Part shown: positions 16,862 through 26,302 of the stretch, piece by piece
Numbering within the stretch: the first letter of the stretch is position 1
Layout: each line of letters opens with the position of its first letter
NCBI RefSeq assembly: GCF_000224515.1
Contig: NZ_AGAF01000026.1
Coordinates: forward strand, 1-64,000
Length of the DNA stretch: 64,000 nucleotides
Reading direction: 5' to 3'
Origin: Desulfosporosinus sp. OT
Lineage (GTDB): Bacteria; Bacillota; Desulfitobacteriia; Desulfitobacteriales; Desulfitobacteriaceae
Notes under the pieces: generated by a model
The model's database searches: none
Seen by the model: only the letters and a program-made list of their open reading frames with translations
Told to the model about the DNA's origin: nothing
Translations under genes and position numbers: made by a program

Positions 16862-17710
16862 CTATTTCATGCAGTATAAAAACATGAACAACAGCGGTGA
16901 GACTGTTAAAGAGCTGTCAAATCTGTCAAGAATACCGCCATGACCTGGCAGTAAGTTGCTGAAGTCCTTTATTTTCACACTTCGTTTAATCTTGGAAAAC
17001 AATAAATCTCCGGCATTCCCAAATATAAAAATGGAAGTGAGCAGAATGAAGTTCTGTAATAGTGAAGTTCCGGCTAAAACAGGGATGATGGTATGGAACA
17101 AAATGAGGCCTGCAAGTAACCCTCCCAAGCCTCCAATATAACCTTCAAGCGTTTTCTTGGGGCTCAGAATTTTAAATATCCGGATTTTACCGAATCTTCT
17201 ACCGACGAAATATCCTGTCACATCGTTGAAGGCCAGCATAGCGATAAGGAAAAAGATTGCGTCAGGATTCAATGAGTATAAGGCTACCAAGCTTGCGGCG
17301 GAAATGGCAAGGGACATTACACCCCAAAAATACACGTAGAAAGGATTTCTGATCATGTTCAGCGTTCCCGCGAAGGTCAAACCCACCAACAGAAGAAATG
17401 CTGGAATGAAATAGATCAGATACGACTCAAAATAGAGCATTAACAAGTAGCATCCTGCTACGATCACGGCAAAGGGTATCGGGTACTTTAACTTGTAGCT
17501 CTTCGCCAATTCATCGATGCTTAGGAGGAGGATAAGGGACACCAAGACGAAAATGGCATAATCGCCCAGGATGTAAGCAAGAGAAAAAACATTTAAAATA
17601 CCAAAAAATGAGGCCACTCGTAAGACTGTCTCCCTGCTTTTCTTCACATAGGCCATTGCGAAAACGATGATGATCACACCTAAAAAAAAGAGATAGACCC
17701 GAAGAATCAT
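16862..17710 (-). CDS. cdsA: Phosphatidate cytidylyltransferase (CDP-diglyceride synthase)
   Basis: About 282 aa with seven to eight membrane helices. The C-terminal signature is clear (KDFSNLLPGHGGILDRFDS), with the preceding SPKKTLEGYIGG segment typical of CdsA. It makes CDP-diacylglycerol from phosphatidate and CTP. The open frame extends upstream to 17746 into the preceding gene. I chose ATG 17710 because it has GGGGG 8 nt upstream and begins directly with the first helix. It acts between PlsC and PssA in phospholipid synthesis, and all three are in this operon. Confidence 0.92.
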   Translation of the reverse strand: MILRVYLFFLGVIIIVFAMAYVKKSRETVLRVASFFGILNVFSLAYILGDYAIFVLVSLILLLSIDELAKSYKLKYPIPFAVIVAGCYLLMLYFESYLIYFIPAFLLLVGLTFAGTLNMIRNPFYVYFWGVMSLAISAASLVALYSLNPDAIFFLIAMLAFNDVTGYFVGRRFGKIRIFKILSPKKTLEGYIGGLGGLLAGLILFHTIIPVLAGTSLLQNFILLTSIFIFGNAGDLLFSKIKRSVKIKDFSNLLPGHGGILDRFDSSLTVSPLLFMFLYCMK

Positions 17711-17729
17711 TTTTATATACCCCCAGAAA

Positions 17730-18842
17730 TTAGTTCTTATAATCAACAGCAGTAGAAGGGTATTTTTTTCGTTTGATCATATCCGTAAATGCTTCCAACC
17801 TGGTTTGAAAACCTGCCTGGCCCGTATGCTCATCCATACAGATACTTAAAATGGGAATCCCCCAATCCGAGCTGACCTTAGGCGCGATTGAACCCGCAAC
17901 GACTTCCGGCATGCAGGAAAAAGGATAGAGGTGGATAACCCCATCGTATCCCTTTTGCTTAAAGACAATCGCTTCACCGATGGATTCTCGGGCGTGCCCG
18001 CCAATTGGCCTCGTGATATACTTTTTGGCTAATTTATAGACTTTGTTATTATGAGTTGGCAGATAGTTGTCCAGGAATCTTTTTTGCTTCAAAGACCCGA
18101 CAAAGAATTCGGAAAATCTTAAGGAATGCTTAAGAAAAACACCGTTATTCCCGAGAAATTCCTCCATATTCAGCGTGGAAAATTGATCAATCAGCAGAAA
18201 AAACTCCCCGACCAAACCAAGTTTGATGACATTTCTCTTCGTGTCAATGGAGATGGAATCAAAGCCCTTGATAATTTCTTGCTTGAGCGCTTTCAACCTG
18301 GAAGACTCGGAGGTTTGCTCTAATTCTCGGAGAAATCTCTGTTTCATTCTGGTGCAATCGCCTTTGTTGATTTCATAGGGTCGAAGTTCCAACGACCTTT
18401 CTCTGATCAACTCAAAGATGATCAGTTTTTGCCAGAAGTCCCTGATGGTCTTCATAAATTGGCGAAGCGTCAGCGTCGGATGATGTTTTCTGACATTCAC
18501 CCAAAATTCTTTTTTGACTTTGACTGCTAATAATTCCACCTGATAGCCATTGTCGGCTAAAATTTTCTGATACATTTCGCTATAATAGGCCAGTCTGCAA
18601 ATTCCGGTTTTTCCGCCGATCATCCCAACCACATTGGCCCCCTTTTCAATCCCTTCGATTAAATTGCCCAAGGTGATCTTAAAGGGCAGGCAAGCCTGGG
18701 CCGGAGAATATTTGATCCCGATATCTAGGGTTTTCTGGCTGGTCGGTGGAGGTACTACAACTTCATAGCCTAGGTTAGATAACAAGTCCTTAAACACAAC
18801 ATAATACTCTCCGGCATGAGGAAAGGTAATTTTAACCTGCAT
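17730..18842 (-). CDS. DUF2229 / 2-hydroxyacyl-CoA dehydratase-like Fe-S subunit, second copy
   Basis: 370 aa. Conserved-looking Cys positions occur in SPAQACLPFKITLGN, GGKTGICRLAYY and YPFSCMPEVV, and the C-terminus has CMDEHTGQAGFQTRLEAF. This pattern matches acyl-CoA dehydratase activase-associated proteins in which Cys residues hold a [4Fe-4S] cluster. It overlaps the next DUF2229-type gene by 11 nt. In many clostridia the activase, DUF2229 and HgdB-like regions are fused in one long protein; here they are separate. In context it may be part of a reductive enzyme acting on lipids. The exact reaction is an inference. Confidence 0.8.
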   Translation of the reverse strand: MQVKITFPHAGEYYVVFKDLLSNLGYEVVVPPPTSQKTLDIGIKYSPAQACLPFKITLGNLIEGIEKGANVVGMIGGKTGICRLAYYSEMYQKILADNGYQVELLAVKVKKEFWVNVRKHHPTLTLRQFMKTIRDFWQKLIIFELIRERSLELRPYEINKGDCTRMKQRFLRELEQTSESSRLKALKQEIIKGFDSISIDTKRNVIKLGLVGEFFLLIDQFSTLNMEEFLGNNGVFLKHSLRFSEFFVGSLKQKRFLDNYLPTHNNKVYKLAKKYITRPIGGHARESIGEAIVFKQKGYDGVIHLYPFSCMPEVVAGSIAPKVSSDWGIPILSICMDEHTGQAGFQTRLEAFTDMIKRKKYPSTAVDYKN

Positions 18843-19818
18843 TTCTGTTTTTCCCCTCTTTTCGAATCATCATATCTGAAAATGCTTCAATTCTGGTCAT
18901 CAAACCAGCTTCTCCTGAATGTTCATCCAACGTCAGGCTTAAATATGGTTTTTGGTCACAAATATGATCTTTGAAAATTTCTTCAAGAAAAGCATCAATG
19001 CCGCAACCAAAAAACGTGATAAAGATGATACCCTGGATGTTCTTGTCCTGCAGCATGCTTTGAACCGCATATAGAATGTTCCGGCCAAAATCCCAATGTG
19101 GCTTTCTCCTGTTAAAATAAACCGGGCAATTTGTTTGCGCCCCTGATCTTGGATATTGTTCGGAAGTAACGAGATCAAACCCGTATTCCCGCAGTCGATT
19201 CAAGATCCCCATATTGAGAAGGGGATCTTGCAGAGCATATGGATGCCCAACAACTCCAATCAAACCATTATTCCCCTGATTCTGGCCATCGCCAACAACC
19301 TTTTCTGCTGCAGGGATTTCCGGAGATAATCCTTTTCTATTTTGATCAAAATAGGTTACCGCCCTGAAAATTCTGAAGGGATTCCAACTCAATTGCCTTG
19401 CCAATAAGAGCATATTAAACCTAGTAAAATTCGATCTTCCCAGGTCAATCTCTGCCGTTATCAAGTTAAACTCCTGACGAATGGTATTTTTGATCAGCTG
19501 AGGCAAGCCGATTACTTTTGGACAACAATACGTCCCCTCCTCCAAACTGGTATACTGAGGAATAAATATTGTGGTCGTTTTTTTCAATAAAGCGATGACA
19601 TGCCCGTAATATACTTTTACCGGAAAGCATTGGTCACTCCCCACAAACTGATTCCCCGCTTCAAAGGTTTCTACCGAAGAGTCCTCAGAATATTCAACCC
19701 GATAGCCAAGAATCTCGAAAAACGCTTCCCAGGAGAAATTGTCCAAATAGTAACTTAACCCCCGAGGAATACCGATGACTTTAGAAGCCAACAATTGATT
19801 ATTTTTGCCATTTCCCAC
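18832..19818 (-). CDS. DUF2229 / 2-hydroxyacyl-CoA dehydratase-like Fe-S subunit, first copy
   Basis: 328 aa. The N-terminus reads VIGIPRGLSYY, the DUF2229 start motif. Candidate cluster ligands are in GSDQCFPVKVYYGH, GTYCCPKVIGLP, TNCPVYF and FFGCGIDAFLEE. The C-terminus LDEHSGEAGLMTRIEAF parallels that of the neighbouring 370-aa protein, so the two are paralogous halves. It overlaps the activase gene by 20 nt. It probably receives an electron from the activase and forms, with its neighbour, the catalytic [4Fe-4S] core. Confidence 0.82.
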   Translation of the reverse strand: MGNGKNNQLLASKVIGIPRGLSYYLDNFSWEAFFEILGYRVEYSEDSSVETFEAGNQFVGSDQCFPVKVYYGHVIALLKKTTTIFIPQYTSLEEGTYCCPKVIGLPQLIKNTIRQEFNLITAEIDLGRSNFTRFNMLLLARQLSWNPFRIFRAVTYFDQNRKGLSPEIPAAEKVVGDGQNQGNNGLIGVVGHPYALQDPLLNMGILNRLREYGFDLVTSEQYPRSGAQTNCPVYFNRRKPHWDFGRNILYAVQSMLQDKNIQGIIFITFFGCGIDAFLEEIFKDHICDQKPYLSLTLDEHSGEAGLMTRIEAFSDMMIRKEGKNRNAG

Positions 19819-20761
19819 ATCTGTCTCCCCACTTTGCTACAATCTCACCCGCAACAGTTACTTCCGTAAGTTCACAGGCGTTGGAACAATCCCGGCAGTC
19901 CACTCTTTTTAGTCGATGGTTTTTCTGCATAATATCGAACCCTTTGAAAATGGTTGGTTTATTTGTTTCGTGAATTGCTTCTTTCGCTAAAATACCACTT
20001 CCCAAGGCACCCATGACATTAAAATGCTCGGGAATGACAAGCTGAACCCCCAATTCCTTTTCAAAGGCATTTTTAATCCCTTTATTGAAGGCTACTCCAC
20101 CCTGGAAAAGTATCGGCTCTTGAATACTTTTACCTTTCGCTACATTGTTTAGATAATTCCTTGCTAAGGCCTCGCAAAGCCCAGCAACAATTTGCTCTTT
20201 CGTTGCCCCCTCCTGTTGTTTATGTACCATATCCGTTTCCGCAAATACCGTACATCGCCCCGCAATGCGGACGGGCTCATCCGCTCTTAAGGCAAACTCG
20301 CCAAACTCTTCAATCGGAATGTTTAAACGGAAAGCTTGCTGATCCAGAAATGAACCCGTTCCAGCGGCACAGATCGTATTCATGGCAAAATCTACGACAA
20401 CACCCTCTCGAAGAATAATCATTTTTGAATCCTGTCCACCAATTTCAATCACTGTTTTCACGTTTGGACAAACATCAATTGCCGCTACAGCGTGGGCAGT
20501 AATTTCATTTTTGATGGAGTCTGCACCGATAATATTGCCAATTAATACCCGCGCGCTTCCGGTTACGCCCACTCCCAGAATATCCTCTGAGCTGTAACCC
20601 TTGTCTTTTAGAATTTTAAAACCATCCTTTAGACTCTCCAAAGGCTGTCCGTTCGTTCTTATGTATAATGCCTCAGAGAGTTTTTTATTGTCCTTACTGT
20701 CCATTAAAACGATGTTCGTACTCACAGAGCCCACATCCACTCCGATGTAATATTGGTTCAA
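19799..20761 (-). CDS. 2-hydroxyacyl-CoA dehydratase-type activase (BadF/BcrA/HgdC family ATPase)
   Basis: 320 aa, ASKHA-fold ATPase. The phosphate loop is GVDVGSVSTNIVLMD, and a second motif is IEIGGQDSKMI. The two Cys that bind the subunit-bridging [4Fe-4S] cluster in HgdC are present (NTICAAGTGSFLDQQ and AGRCTVFAETDM). The family couples ATP hydrolysis to transfer of a low-potential electron. A Cys-rich tail (DCRDCSNACEL...DRCGKW) follows the normal end and resembles the linker to DUF2229 in fused homologues. Start is TTG 20761 with GGGGAGGA 9 nt upstream. Confidence 0.9.
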   Translation of the reverse strand: MNQYYIGVDVGSVSTNIVLMDSKDNKKLSEALYIRTNGQPLESLKDGFKILKDKGYSSEDILGVGVTGSARVLIGNIIGADSIKNEITAHAVAAIDVCPNVKTVIEIGGQDSKMIILREGVVVDFAMNTICAAGTGSFLDQQAFRLNIPIEEFGEFALRADEPVRIAGRCTVFAETDMVHKQQEGATKEQIVAGLCEALARNYLNNVAKGKSIQEPILFQGGVAFNKGIKNAFEKELGVQLVIPEHFNVMGALGSGILAKEAIHETNKPTIFKGFDIMQKNHRLKRVDCRDCSNACELTEVTVAGEIVAKWGDRCGKWQK

Positions 20762-20788
20762 ATCACTGTCCTCCCCAGATGATTAGAG

Positions 20789-21448
20789 CTAATAGTTATA
20801 TTCCTGATTGGTCAACTGACCGATCTGCGTCATGATTAAGCGCGTAATGCTCTCGATTTCATTTTCTGCTAGTTTTTTTCCATAGTATTGATCAAGATAG
20901 ATCGGCTCCCCGATGTCAATCACTAACTTATTGATTCTGGGTAACTTTTTACCCTTGGGCAGAATATTGTAAAATCCGTTTAATCCCACTGGAACAACCG
21001 GAACCTTATTCATTAGCGCCAGACGCGTTATCCCCGGCTGCCCTTTAATCAACCTTCCATCCTCTGAACGTGTTCCTTCCGGAAATATCCCCAAGATATT
21101 CCCTTCTTTTAAGATTTTCCTCACTTGAACAAAAAACGCTTTGTTCACCTTTTCCTGGTCGACACAAATAACATTGGCATACTCCATGAAATGTTTAAAT
21201 AGGCGGTGCTCAAATAGTCTTTTCTTGCCAATGAAGACGATTCTTTTCTTCTTTTTTTTGTTAAAGAAGGGATAAATGATAAACCAGTCCAGATAGCTTA
21301 CATGGTTAAAAGCCATGATACAAGGCTCATTCGGCAAATTATCATAGTTTCTCAATTCCGATTTACATAACAAAAGAAAAGGCCGAATAAAACACCATAC
21401 AAAATATTCGCATAAAAACCATTTTGTTTTCCTAATTATATTACTCAT
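20789..21448 (-). CDS. plsC: 1-acyl-sn-glycerol-3-phosphate acyltransferase
   Basis: About 219 aa. The acyltransferase motifs are NHVSYLDW (HX4D) and FPEGTRSEDG, with the N-terminal hydrophobic segment typical of PlsC. It acylates lysophosphatidate to phosphatidate at the membrane. I chose ATG 21448 because GGAGAC lies just before it; the frame opens at 21478 but that start lacks an SD. It is the first gene of an eight-gene minus-strand operon for phospholipid synthesis and modification. Confidence 0.9.
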   Translation of the reverse strand: MSNIIRKTKWFLCEYFVWCFIRPFLLLCKSELRNYDNLPNEPCIMAFNHVSYLDWFIIYPFFNKKKKKRIVFIGKKRLFEHRLFKHFMEYANVICVDQEKVNKAFFVQVRKILKEGNILGIFPEGTRSEDGRLIKGQPGITRLALMNKVPVVPVGLNGFYNILPKGKKLPRINKLVIDIGEPIYLDQYYGKKLAENEIESITRLIMTQIGQLTNQEYNY

Positions 21449-21561
21449 TTTGTCTCCAATCATTTCTGCGTGCAGCATTCGGGTTTCAACCCACTTACAT
21501 CCTCAATATCCACTTTTACGAATACTTAATTGGATAACAAATATCCATTCTCCCTTATGAA

Positions 21562-21792
21562 TTATTTTCGTGCCAGCTGAAAAACCTCGCTGAGCGACAT
21601 TTCTACTTCATCTCCCCATAAGACCAAGCTGCCGTCAGTGGTAACCTTCTGAAAAAATTCCCTGTCTGCCAGCATTTTGAATCGCACTGTACCAAGCCTG
21701 TTTTTCATATTCAAGCTTACACTGCTGCCATTATCCAGCATGACCTCCATCATGTAGTCCTCTTTTGGAATGACCGCTTTGATTCGTACCAC
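21562..21792 (-). CDS. DUF2442 domain-containing protein
   Basis: 76 aa. The pattern MVRIKAVIPKEDYMMEVML then LVLWGDEVEMSLSEVFQLAR is that of DUF2442 proteins, small proteins of unknown role, often near toxin-antitoxin-like or regulatory genes. Start is GTG 21792 with GAGGAGGTG upstream. It lies between the MalT-like regulator's terminator and plsC, on the same strand. No partner toxin is visible. Confidence 0.8.
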   Translation of the reverse strand: MVRIKAVIPKEDYMMEVMLDNGSSVSLNMKNRLGTVRFKMLADREFFQKVTTDGSLVLWGDEVEMSLSEVFQLARK

Positions 21793-21814
21793 TTTCTCAC
21801 CTCCTCAAAAACTA

Positions 21815-21853
21815 AAAAACCACCATACAAGTCATTGTATAGTGGTTTTTTTT
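21815..21853. terminator. Bidirectional terminator after the MalT-like regulator
   Basis: This feature lies between the start of the DUF2442 gene (21792) and the 3' end of the MalT-like gene (21898). The stem AACCACCATACAA / TTGTATAGTGGTT has one mismatch and a GTCA loop. T-runs occur on both sides, so it works on both strands. A second small palindrome (ACCACCC-ACC-GGGTGGT, 21861-21877) lies next to it. Confidence 0.8.
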
Positions 21854-21897
21854 TAGTTACACCACCCACCGGGTGGTCTTCCGTCGCTTTTCGAAAA

Positions 21898-24384
21898 TTA
21901 CAAGGAGGTAAAATGCTGCTCCAACAATGCCCTGTTATTGATCGATAACTTGCCGTAAACGCTCTTTAAGGCCGTTTTCACCGTATTAGCCGTGATGAAC
22001 AACCGTTCTCCGATTTCCTTGTTGGTCAGCCCCTTTACGGCGAGCTGCACAATCTCCATTTCCCGCTCTGTCAGCGCAGGCCTGTTCTCCTGAAAGTGTT
22101 CCCTCATGATTTGCAGTATAGAAGTCTGGTAACTATTCGAAATGTCCAATATCCTTCCAATATCTTCACGAAAACTACCTTTCCTATCTAGTTCCTCCAA
22201 CAGAGGCTTAATGAAATCACAGTTTTCCACAAAAGGCAAATAAACCTCGTCCACTACAGCAAGATCCATCGCTTTCTTGAGCGCCTCGAGTGCATCAGTA
22301 CGCCGGAAAATCTTCTCATTGGCTGCTGAAATATAGATGTATGCGTAAATCTGTCCCAGCAAGTTTGGAAAAACCGATGCCTCACCGAGAAATTCCTCCG
22401 AAGCGCCCAAAATCTTTAGATATTCGCCATCAACCAGAAGAACCCTCCCATAAACGATATTCAGTAATACCTTGACGGGAAAATACAGCCTGCTTGAATC
22501 CAAATCCCTCTCCTTAATCCATAAGGGAATACGTTCAACCCGCTTCAGACAGGCATGAACAAATGCATCGCAAAGCTCTATGGTGTGCATCAGGTTATAC
22601 CATCTTTTTCGGTTCAGTTCTTCATGCATTTTCTGGAGAATATAAAGCGTATTGGAATAATCCCCTTTGATAATGGCCAGTCTCGCCTGAAGAAACATTG
22701 CACAAAACACAATATCTCCCTGACTATAGCGATTAGCAGCATACAAAGCCTTTTGCACCTCAATCTCTGCGCTCTCAAAATCTCCGCAGTTAAAATGCCG
22801 CTCCGCCCCCATCACAAATTCACTACCTGTTCCATGCCCGTTTGTAAGCCGGCTATATACTGGCATGGCTTCCTTCAGGGTTTTCACATCGTCACTCAGC
22901 GTTCCCCGTTCCCTGTAAAACATATAAAGGACTGATGGTGAGCCAAAGGTCCAACTGCTTTTGGTATCCATAAACTTAGCCGGGTGGTTTAATAATTCTG
23001 CAGCTCTTTTTATGTGTTCGTACATTTTTTGTAGGTTGTTGTATTCTGTGAAAGATAAAAGCAGTTCAAACTCGCCCATCAAGTCGTCAAGGCTCTCTGC
23101 CTCAAGATGTTCATTGCCCTGGACTGTTTCGGCATACCCTCCGCATACCTGTTGGAAACGTTCCATTTCATTAAACGAAAAAAGACAAAGCGCATAGATC
23201 AGTACTGCCGTTGGATGCCTGTAAAACACCACCTTCGGGCAGTCTTCAAAGTATCGGACGAAGGCCTCGCGCTGTTCGTTGTGAATACTGTGGCCCTGGT
23301 CCGCTTCCACCGCTAAAAGCAGGCTTTCAAATTCTTCTGCCCTATAGAAATTTTCCATCGCCTCTACATAGTCGCCATTTCCCATAGAAAACTCTGCCAT
23401 CCTTCGGTACAGTTGCCTCTTAAAGCCAGTTTCTCTGCCTTCAAGCAAGTGCCGCAGATATCTGGTGAATATTTTGTGCATATGATAGGTTTTTAACCCT
23501 TCGTCATATTTGATAAAAGCGTTATTGGCAATAACCTCTGACAGAAGCGTTTCTGAATTTTCATTGTTGCTTACATATACCGCCTGCTCAAGGCTGAAGC
23601 TGTCCAGGAGGCAGAGCGACTGCAGAAGCTCCTTAATTTCTTCCGGGAAATGCCGATATATTGTATTTTCAAGCAGCTTATTAATATCCTGTAAGGTTTC
23701 CAGAATTCCATTTTCTATATAGTTAAGCATAATAAGGTAGAGGGCACTAATCCATCCCTCTGTAAGCGCATACAGCCTTTCTGCTTCATTCTTTTTTAAG
23801 AAAATACCACAAAGACGGTAATACGCTTTGATATCTTTATCAGAAAACTCGAAAACTTCTTTTTCGATATGCAGCAGATATCCCTTCAATATCAATTCCT
23901 CTGTTCTTTGTAACCCAGTATGACGGGCAGTAAGAACCAGATGCAAGTCCGTAATTTCGTTCATCACAAGAAATTCTATGAAGCCGTTTAGCTCAGGACA
24001 TTCCACAATATGATAATCATCAATGACCAGCACCGCTTTGTTTTTAAGCTCCATATCCTCAATGAGGTTCAGAGCTTCCTGCCTGGATGTGCTGTCACTG
24101 GGAAAGCCCAGTGCTGCAAGGCTTAGTGATCGGTTGTAATCCACCTCACCCAGTTGTCGACAAAACACGTTCCATAAACTGCTTAAGGAACTGTCATGAA
24201 CTCTCAGCCACATTAAATTTACATTGTCACTGCGCAGCAGCTCCCTCACAGCAGTTGTTTTTCCATAGCCCATGGGGGCTTCGACAATTGTAAGCGGATA
24301 GTTGATTGCTTCCTTTATGGCATCCGTTATCCGCTTGGGGAAATAGAGATTTCTTGTTATGTTCTTTTTAGGTTTTTGGATCAT
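21898..24384 (-). CDS. MalT-like (LAL) LuxR-family transcriptional regulator
   Basis: 828 aa. The N-terminal NTPase has Walker A APMGYGKTT (about 36-44) and Walker B AVLVIDDYH (about 114-122). A long helical repeat domain of TPR type follows (about 350-740). The C-terminal LuxR HTH (about 771-828) contains LTEREMEIVQLAVKGL, NKEIGERLFITANTVK. The family binds ATP and an inducer, oligomerises and activates promoters. Its target is unknown. The lipid operon downstream on the same strand is the nearest candidate, although a terminator separates them. Confidence 0.92.
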   Translation of the reverse strand: MIQKPKKNITRNLYFPKRITDAIKEAINYPLTIVEAPMGYGKTTAVRELLRSDNVNLMWLRVHDSSLSSLWNVFCRQLGEVDYNRSLSLAALGFPSDSTSRQEALNLIEDMELKNKAVLVIDDYHIVECPELNGFIEFLVMNEITDLHLVLTARHTGLQRTEELILKGYLLHIEKEVFEFSDKDIKAYYRLCGIFLKKNEAERLYALTEGWISALYLIMLNYIENGILETLQDINKLLENTIYRHFPEEIKELLQSLCLLDSFSLEQAVYVSNNENSETLLSEVIANNAFIKYDEGLKTYHMHKIFTRYLRHLLEGRETGFKRQLYRRMAEFSMGNGDYVEAMENFYRAEEFESLLLAVEADQGHSIHNEQREAFVRYFEDCPKVVFYRHPTAVLIYALCLFSFNEMERFQQVCGGYAETVQGNEHLEAESLDDLMGEFELLLSFTEYNNLQKMYEHIKRAAELLNHPAKFMDTKSSWTFGSPSVLYMFYRERGTLSDDVKTLKEAMPVYSRLTNGHGTGSEFVMGAERHFNCGDFESAEIEVQKALYAANRYSQGDIVFCAMFLQARLAIIKGDYSNTLYILQKMHEELNRKRWYNLMHTIELCDAFVHACLKRVERIPLWIKERDLDSSRLYFPVKVLLNIVYGRVLLVDGEYLKILGASEEFLGEASVFPNLLGQIYAYIYISAANEKIFRRTDALEALKKAMDLAVVDEVYLPFVENCDFIKPLLEELDRKGSFREDIGRILDISNSYQTSILQIMREHFQENRPALTEREMEIVQLAVKGLTNKEIGERLFITANTVKTALKSVYGKLSINNRALLEQHFTSL

Positions 24385-24695
24385 TGATTCCCCAACTTTC
24401 AGTTTCTAACAAATCAAGCTTATATCCGCTAAAATCCTCTATAAATTACCAGCCTGTTTATGGTCTAAATATTCTACATATTTCTTTTTTCTCCTCCAAA
24501 AGATAGTAAAAACAAGTTCCTGTCATATCATAAACTTTTTCCCCACTGCCCGTAATGCTGACGATTTCAGCGGGGTACCCTTGCCGTCCATTTTGTTATT
24601 TAATAAAACATTGCAATAGGGGAATAATTCGTTGCGTCGTTCCCGATACTAATTTATGAGTGTAAAAATATAAAAAAACAAGGTGATGATGCCCT

Positions 24696-24890
24696 ATGAC
24701 GACTACAAATATACCCAATAGATTAGCCGAGGAAAAAAGTCCGTATTTGCTTCAACACGCTAACAATCCCGTGAACTGGTTTCCTTGGGGTGAAGACGCT
24801 TTCAATACTGCAAAGGCAGAGAACAAGCCGATTTTCCTTTCTATTGGGTATTCGTAGTTGGTGCAAGTAACCGACTTGCCACTGGTGGCA
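24696..24890 (+). pseudogene. Truncated 5' copy of yyaL (thioredoxin-domain protein, DUF255)
   Basis: The ATG at 24696 opens 53 codons that match the YyaL N-terminus ([20 protein letters not shown], then PIFLSIGYS) and end at TAG 24855. After 19 extra nt the expected TCHWCH region appears in another frame as TCHWWH, then homology stops. The intact copy at 31753 carries an insertion at exactly the same codon. Nucleotide identity between copies is only about 78% by eye, so the duplication is not recent. A terminator follows at 24917. Confidence 0.8.
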
Positions 24891-24916
24891 CTCTAATTAC
24901 TAGAATAAAATTAGAA

Positions 24917-24960
24917 GAAACGAACGGGTTCAGCGTAGAAATGCTGATCCAGTTCGTTTC
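24917..24960 (+). terminator. Hairpin terminator after the yyaL fragment
   Basis: GAAACGAAC...CAGC pairs with GCTG...GTTCGTTTC, 18 positions with two mismatches, followed by TTATTTATATT. It marks the end of the transcription unit that holds the truncated yyaL copy. Confidence 0.7.
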
Positions 24961-25228
24961 TTATTTATATTCCATTCCTTATCATAGACCCTCGTATCAA
25001 CTCAACCAGGCTTGGCTTTAAGCTTCAGAAACATATGAAGAAATGATAGCCAATGCCCTGTTACATTGGCGAAAAAGTTGATTGCCAATCTCAACTGATC
25101 GTGCTAATACCGATTTTGATGATAGCTGGCAATTTCTTCACTATTCACTAAATTATCACCCTAACAAACATTAATTGGCTTTGAAACAGATTCGTTATTA
25201 ATGTTAATTATTCACAACAAGCTAAATC
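24961..25228. other. Intergenic region
   Basis: About 270 bp between the yyaL-fragment terminator and the 3' end of the UroD-family gene. I see no ORF with an RBS and no clear structure. Confidence 0.4.
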
Positions 25229-26302
25229 TTAAATAAATCTTTCCGGATCTAATGGATATTTAGCATAATACCTGGCAGATCTCATGTATGCATAAATGTT
25301 ATCAATTGGAGTTTTAACCGGTAAGTCACAGCCAGTCGTTAATGTATATCCCCTTGGGCTATCCCAAGCTTTCCTGAAACATTCCTTTATTGCAAAATCG
25401 ATAGTTTTTTCATCACCAAGATATACCACTTCAACTAGTGGGACATTTCCTGCCAAAGAAACCAAATGGCCTATTTTTTCTTTAGCAACTGCCATGTCTA
25501 CTAAATTATCAAGTCCAATAGCATCTACCCCCGTTTTGGGCATGCTTTCCAATAGTTTTGTTGTATTTCCACAAACATGATAACCAAAACAAATATCTTT
25601 ATATGATTTGCAAGCATCAACTATTTTCTTGGTATATGGCAAAACAAAAGTATCATATCGTGATTTGTTAATTACCGAACCAGATGCCATGGGATCAGCT
25701 AAACCTATCTGGAGATTAGCATCAAGAAAGATTTTAGCAATATTGATAATCGCGTCAGAACAGAATTCCAATAGCCTATGGACATTTTCCGGATTTGTTA
25801 AAAAACCCTTTAATAGCGTTGCTGTTCCGACTAAACTGGAAGCTGCTGTTAATGGCCCGGGGAGACTGGTTCCAACACTGATCTCATCTCCTAATTCATC
25901 TTTGATAATTTCATGTGCTTCAACTACCATTTGGGCAATCTTGTCTTTCTTGAAGCTGACTTTTTCTAAATCCAGTACAGATAAATCATTTAAATCTTTG
26001 ACAGGGTGGACCAAAATTGATGGTGCCCCTTCATTCGGTTCACTCATTTCGGCACCCATAGAGATTGCTAAAGCATGTAAGCTATATATTAAGTTCAAAT
26101 CATCAAAGCCAAATAATTCATAAGCTTTCATTTGATTGTTTGCTCTGTTTTTTGCGTTAGAATAAGCTTCTTTATAAGACATATTTATAAGTTGTCCAGC
26201 TGGGCCAAGACAAATGAGACTTACAGGCATTCTGTCCACATCCTTGCCCTGAGCGAGCGCTATTGACCTTTCCTTTGGGGTCATTAAGTCATCTTTATGC
26301 AT
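25229..26302 (-). CDS. Uroporphyrinogen decarboxylase-family protein (MtaA/CmuA-like methyltransferase)
   Basis: About 357 aa, a UroD-fold barrel. The C-terminal half has the zinc-type pattern HVCG (near 260) and GCDLPVKTP (near 335), as in methylcobamide:CoM-type methyltransferases (H-x-C...C), rather than the residues of true HemE. It may move methyl groups from a corrinoid protein, but no corrinoid protein or partner methyltransferase is adjacent. Start ATG 26302 has AGGAAGG upstream; the frame extends to 26368 without an SD. Its downstream strand-mate is a methionine-type ABC importer, which makes methylated sulfur compounds a plausible substrate class. Confidence 0.82.
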   Translation of the reverse strand: MHKDDLMTPKERSIALAQGKDVDRMPVSLICLGPAGQLINMSYKEAYSNAKNRANNQMKAYELFGFDDLNLIYSLHALAISMGAEMSEPNEGAPSILVHPVKDLNDLSVLDLEKVSFKKDKIAQMVVEAHEIIKDELGDEISVGTSLPGPLTAASSLVGTATLLKGFLTNPENVHRLLEFCSDAIINIAKIFLDANLQIGLADPMASGSVINKSRYDTFVLPYTKKIVDACKSYKDICFGYHVCGNTTKLLESMPKTGVDAIGLDNLVDMAVAKEKIGHLVSLAGNVPLVEVVYLGDEKTIDFAIKECFRKAWDSPRGYTLTTGCDLPVKTPIDNIYAYMRSARYYAKYPLDPERFI

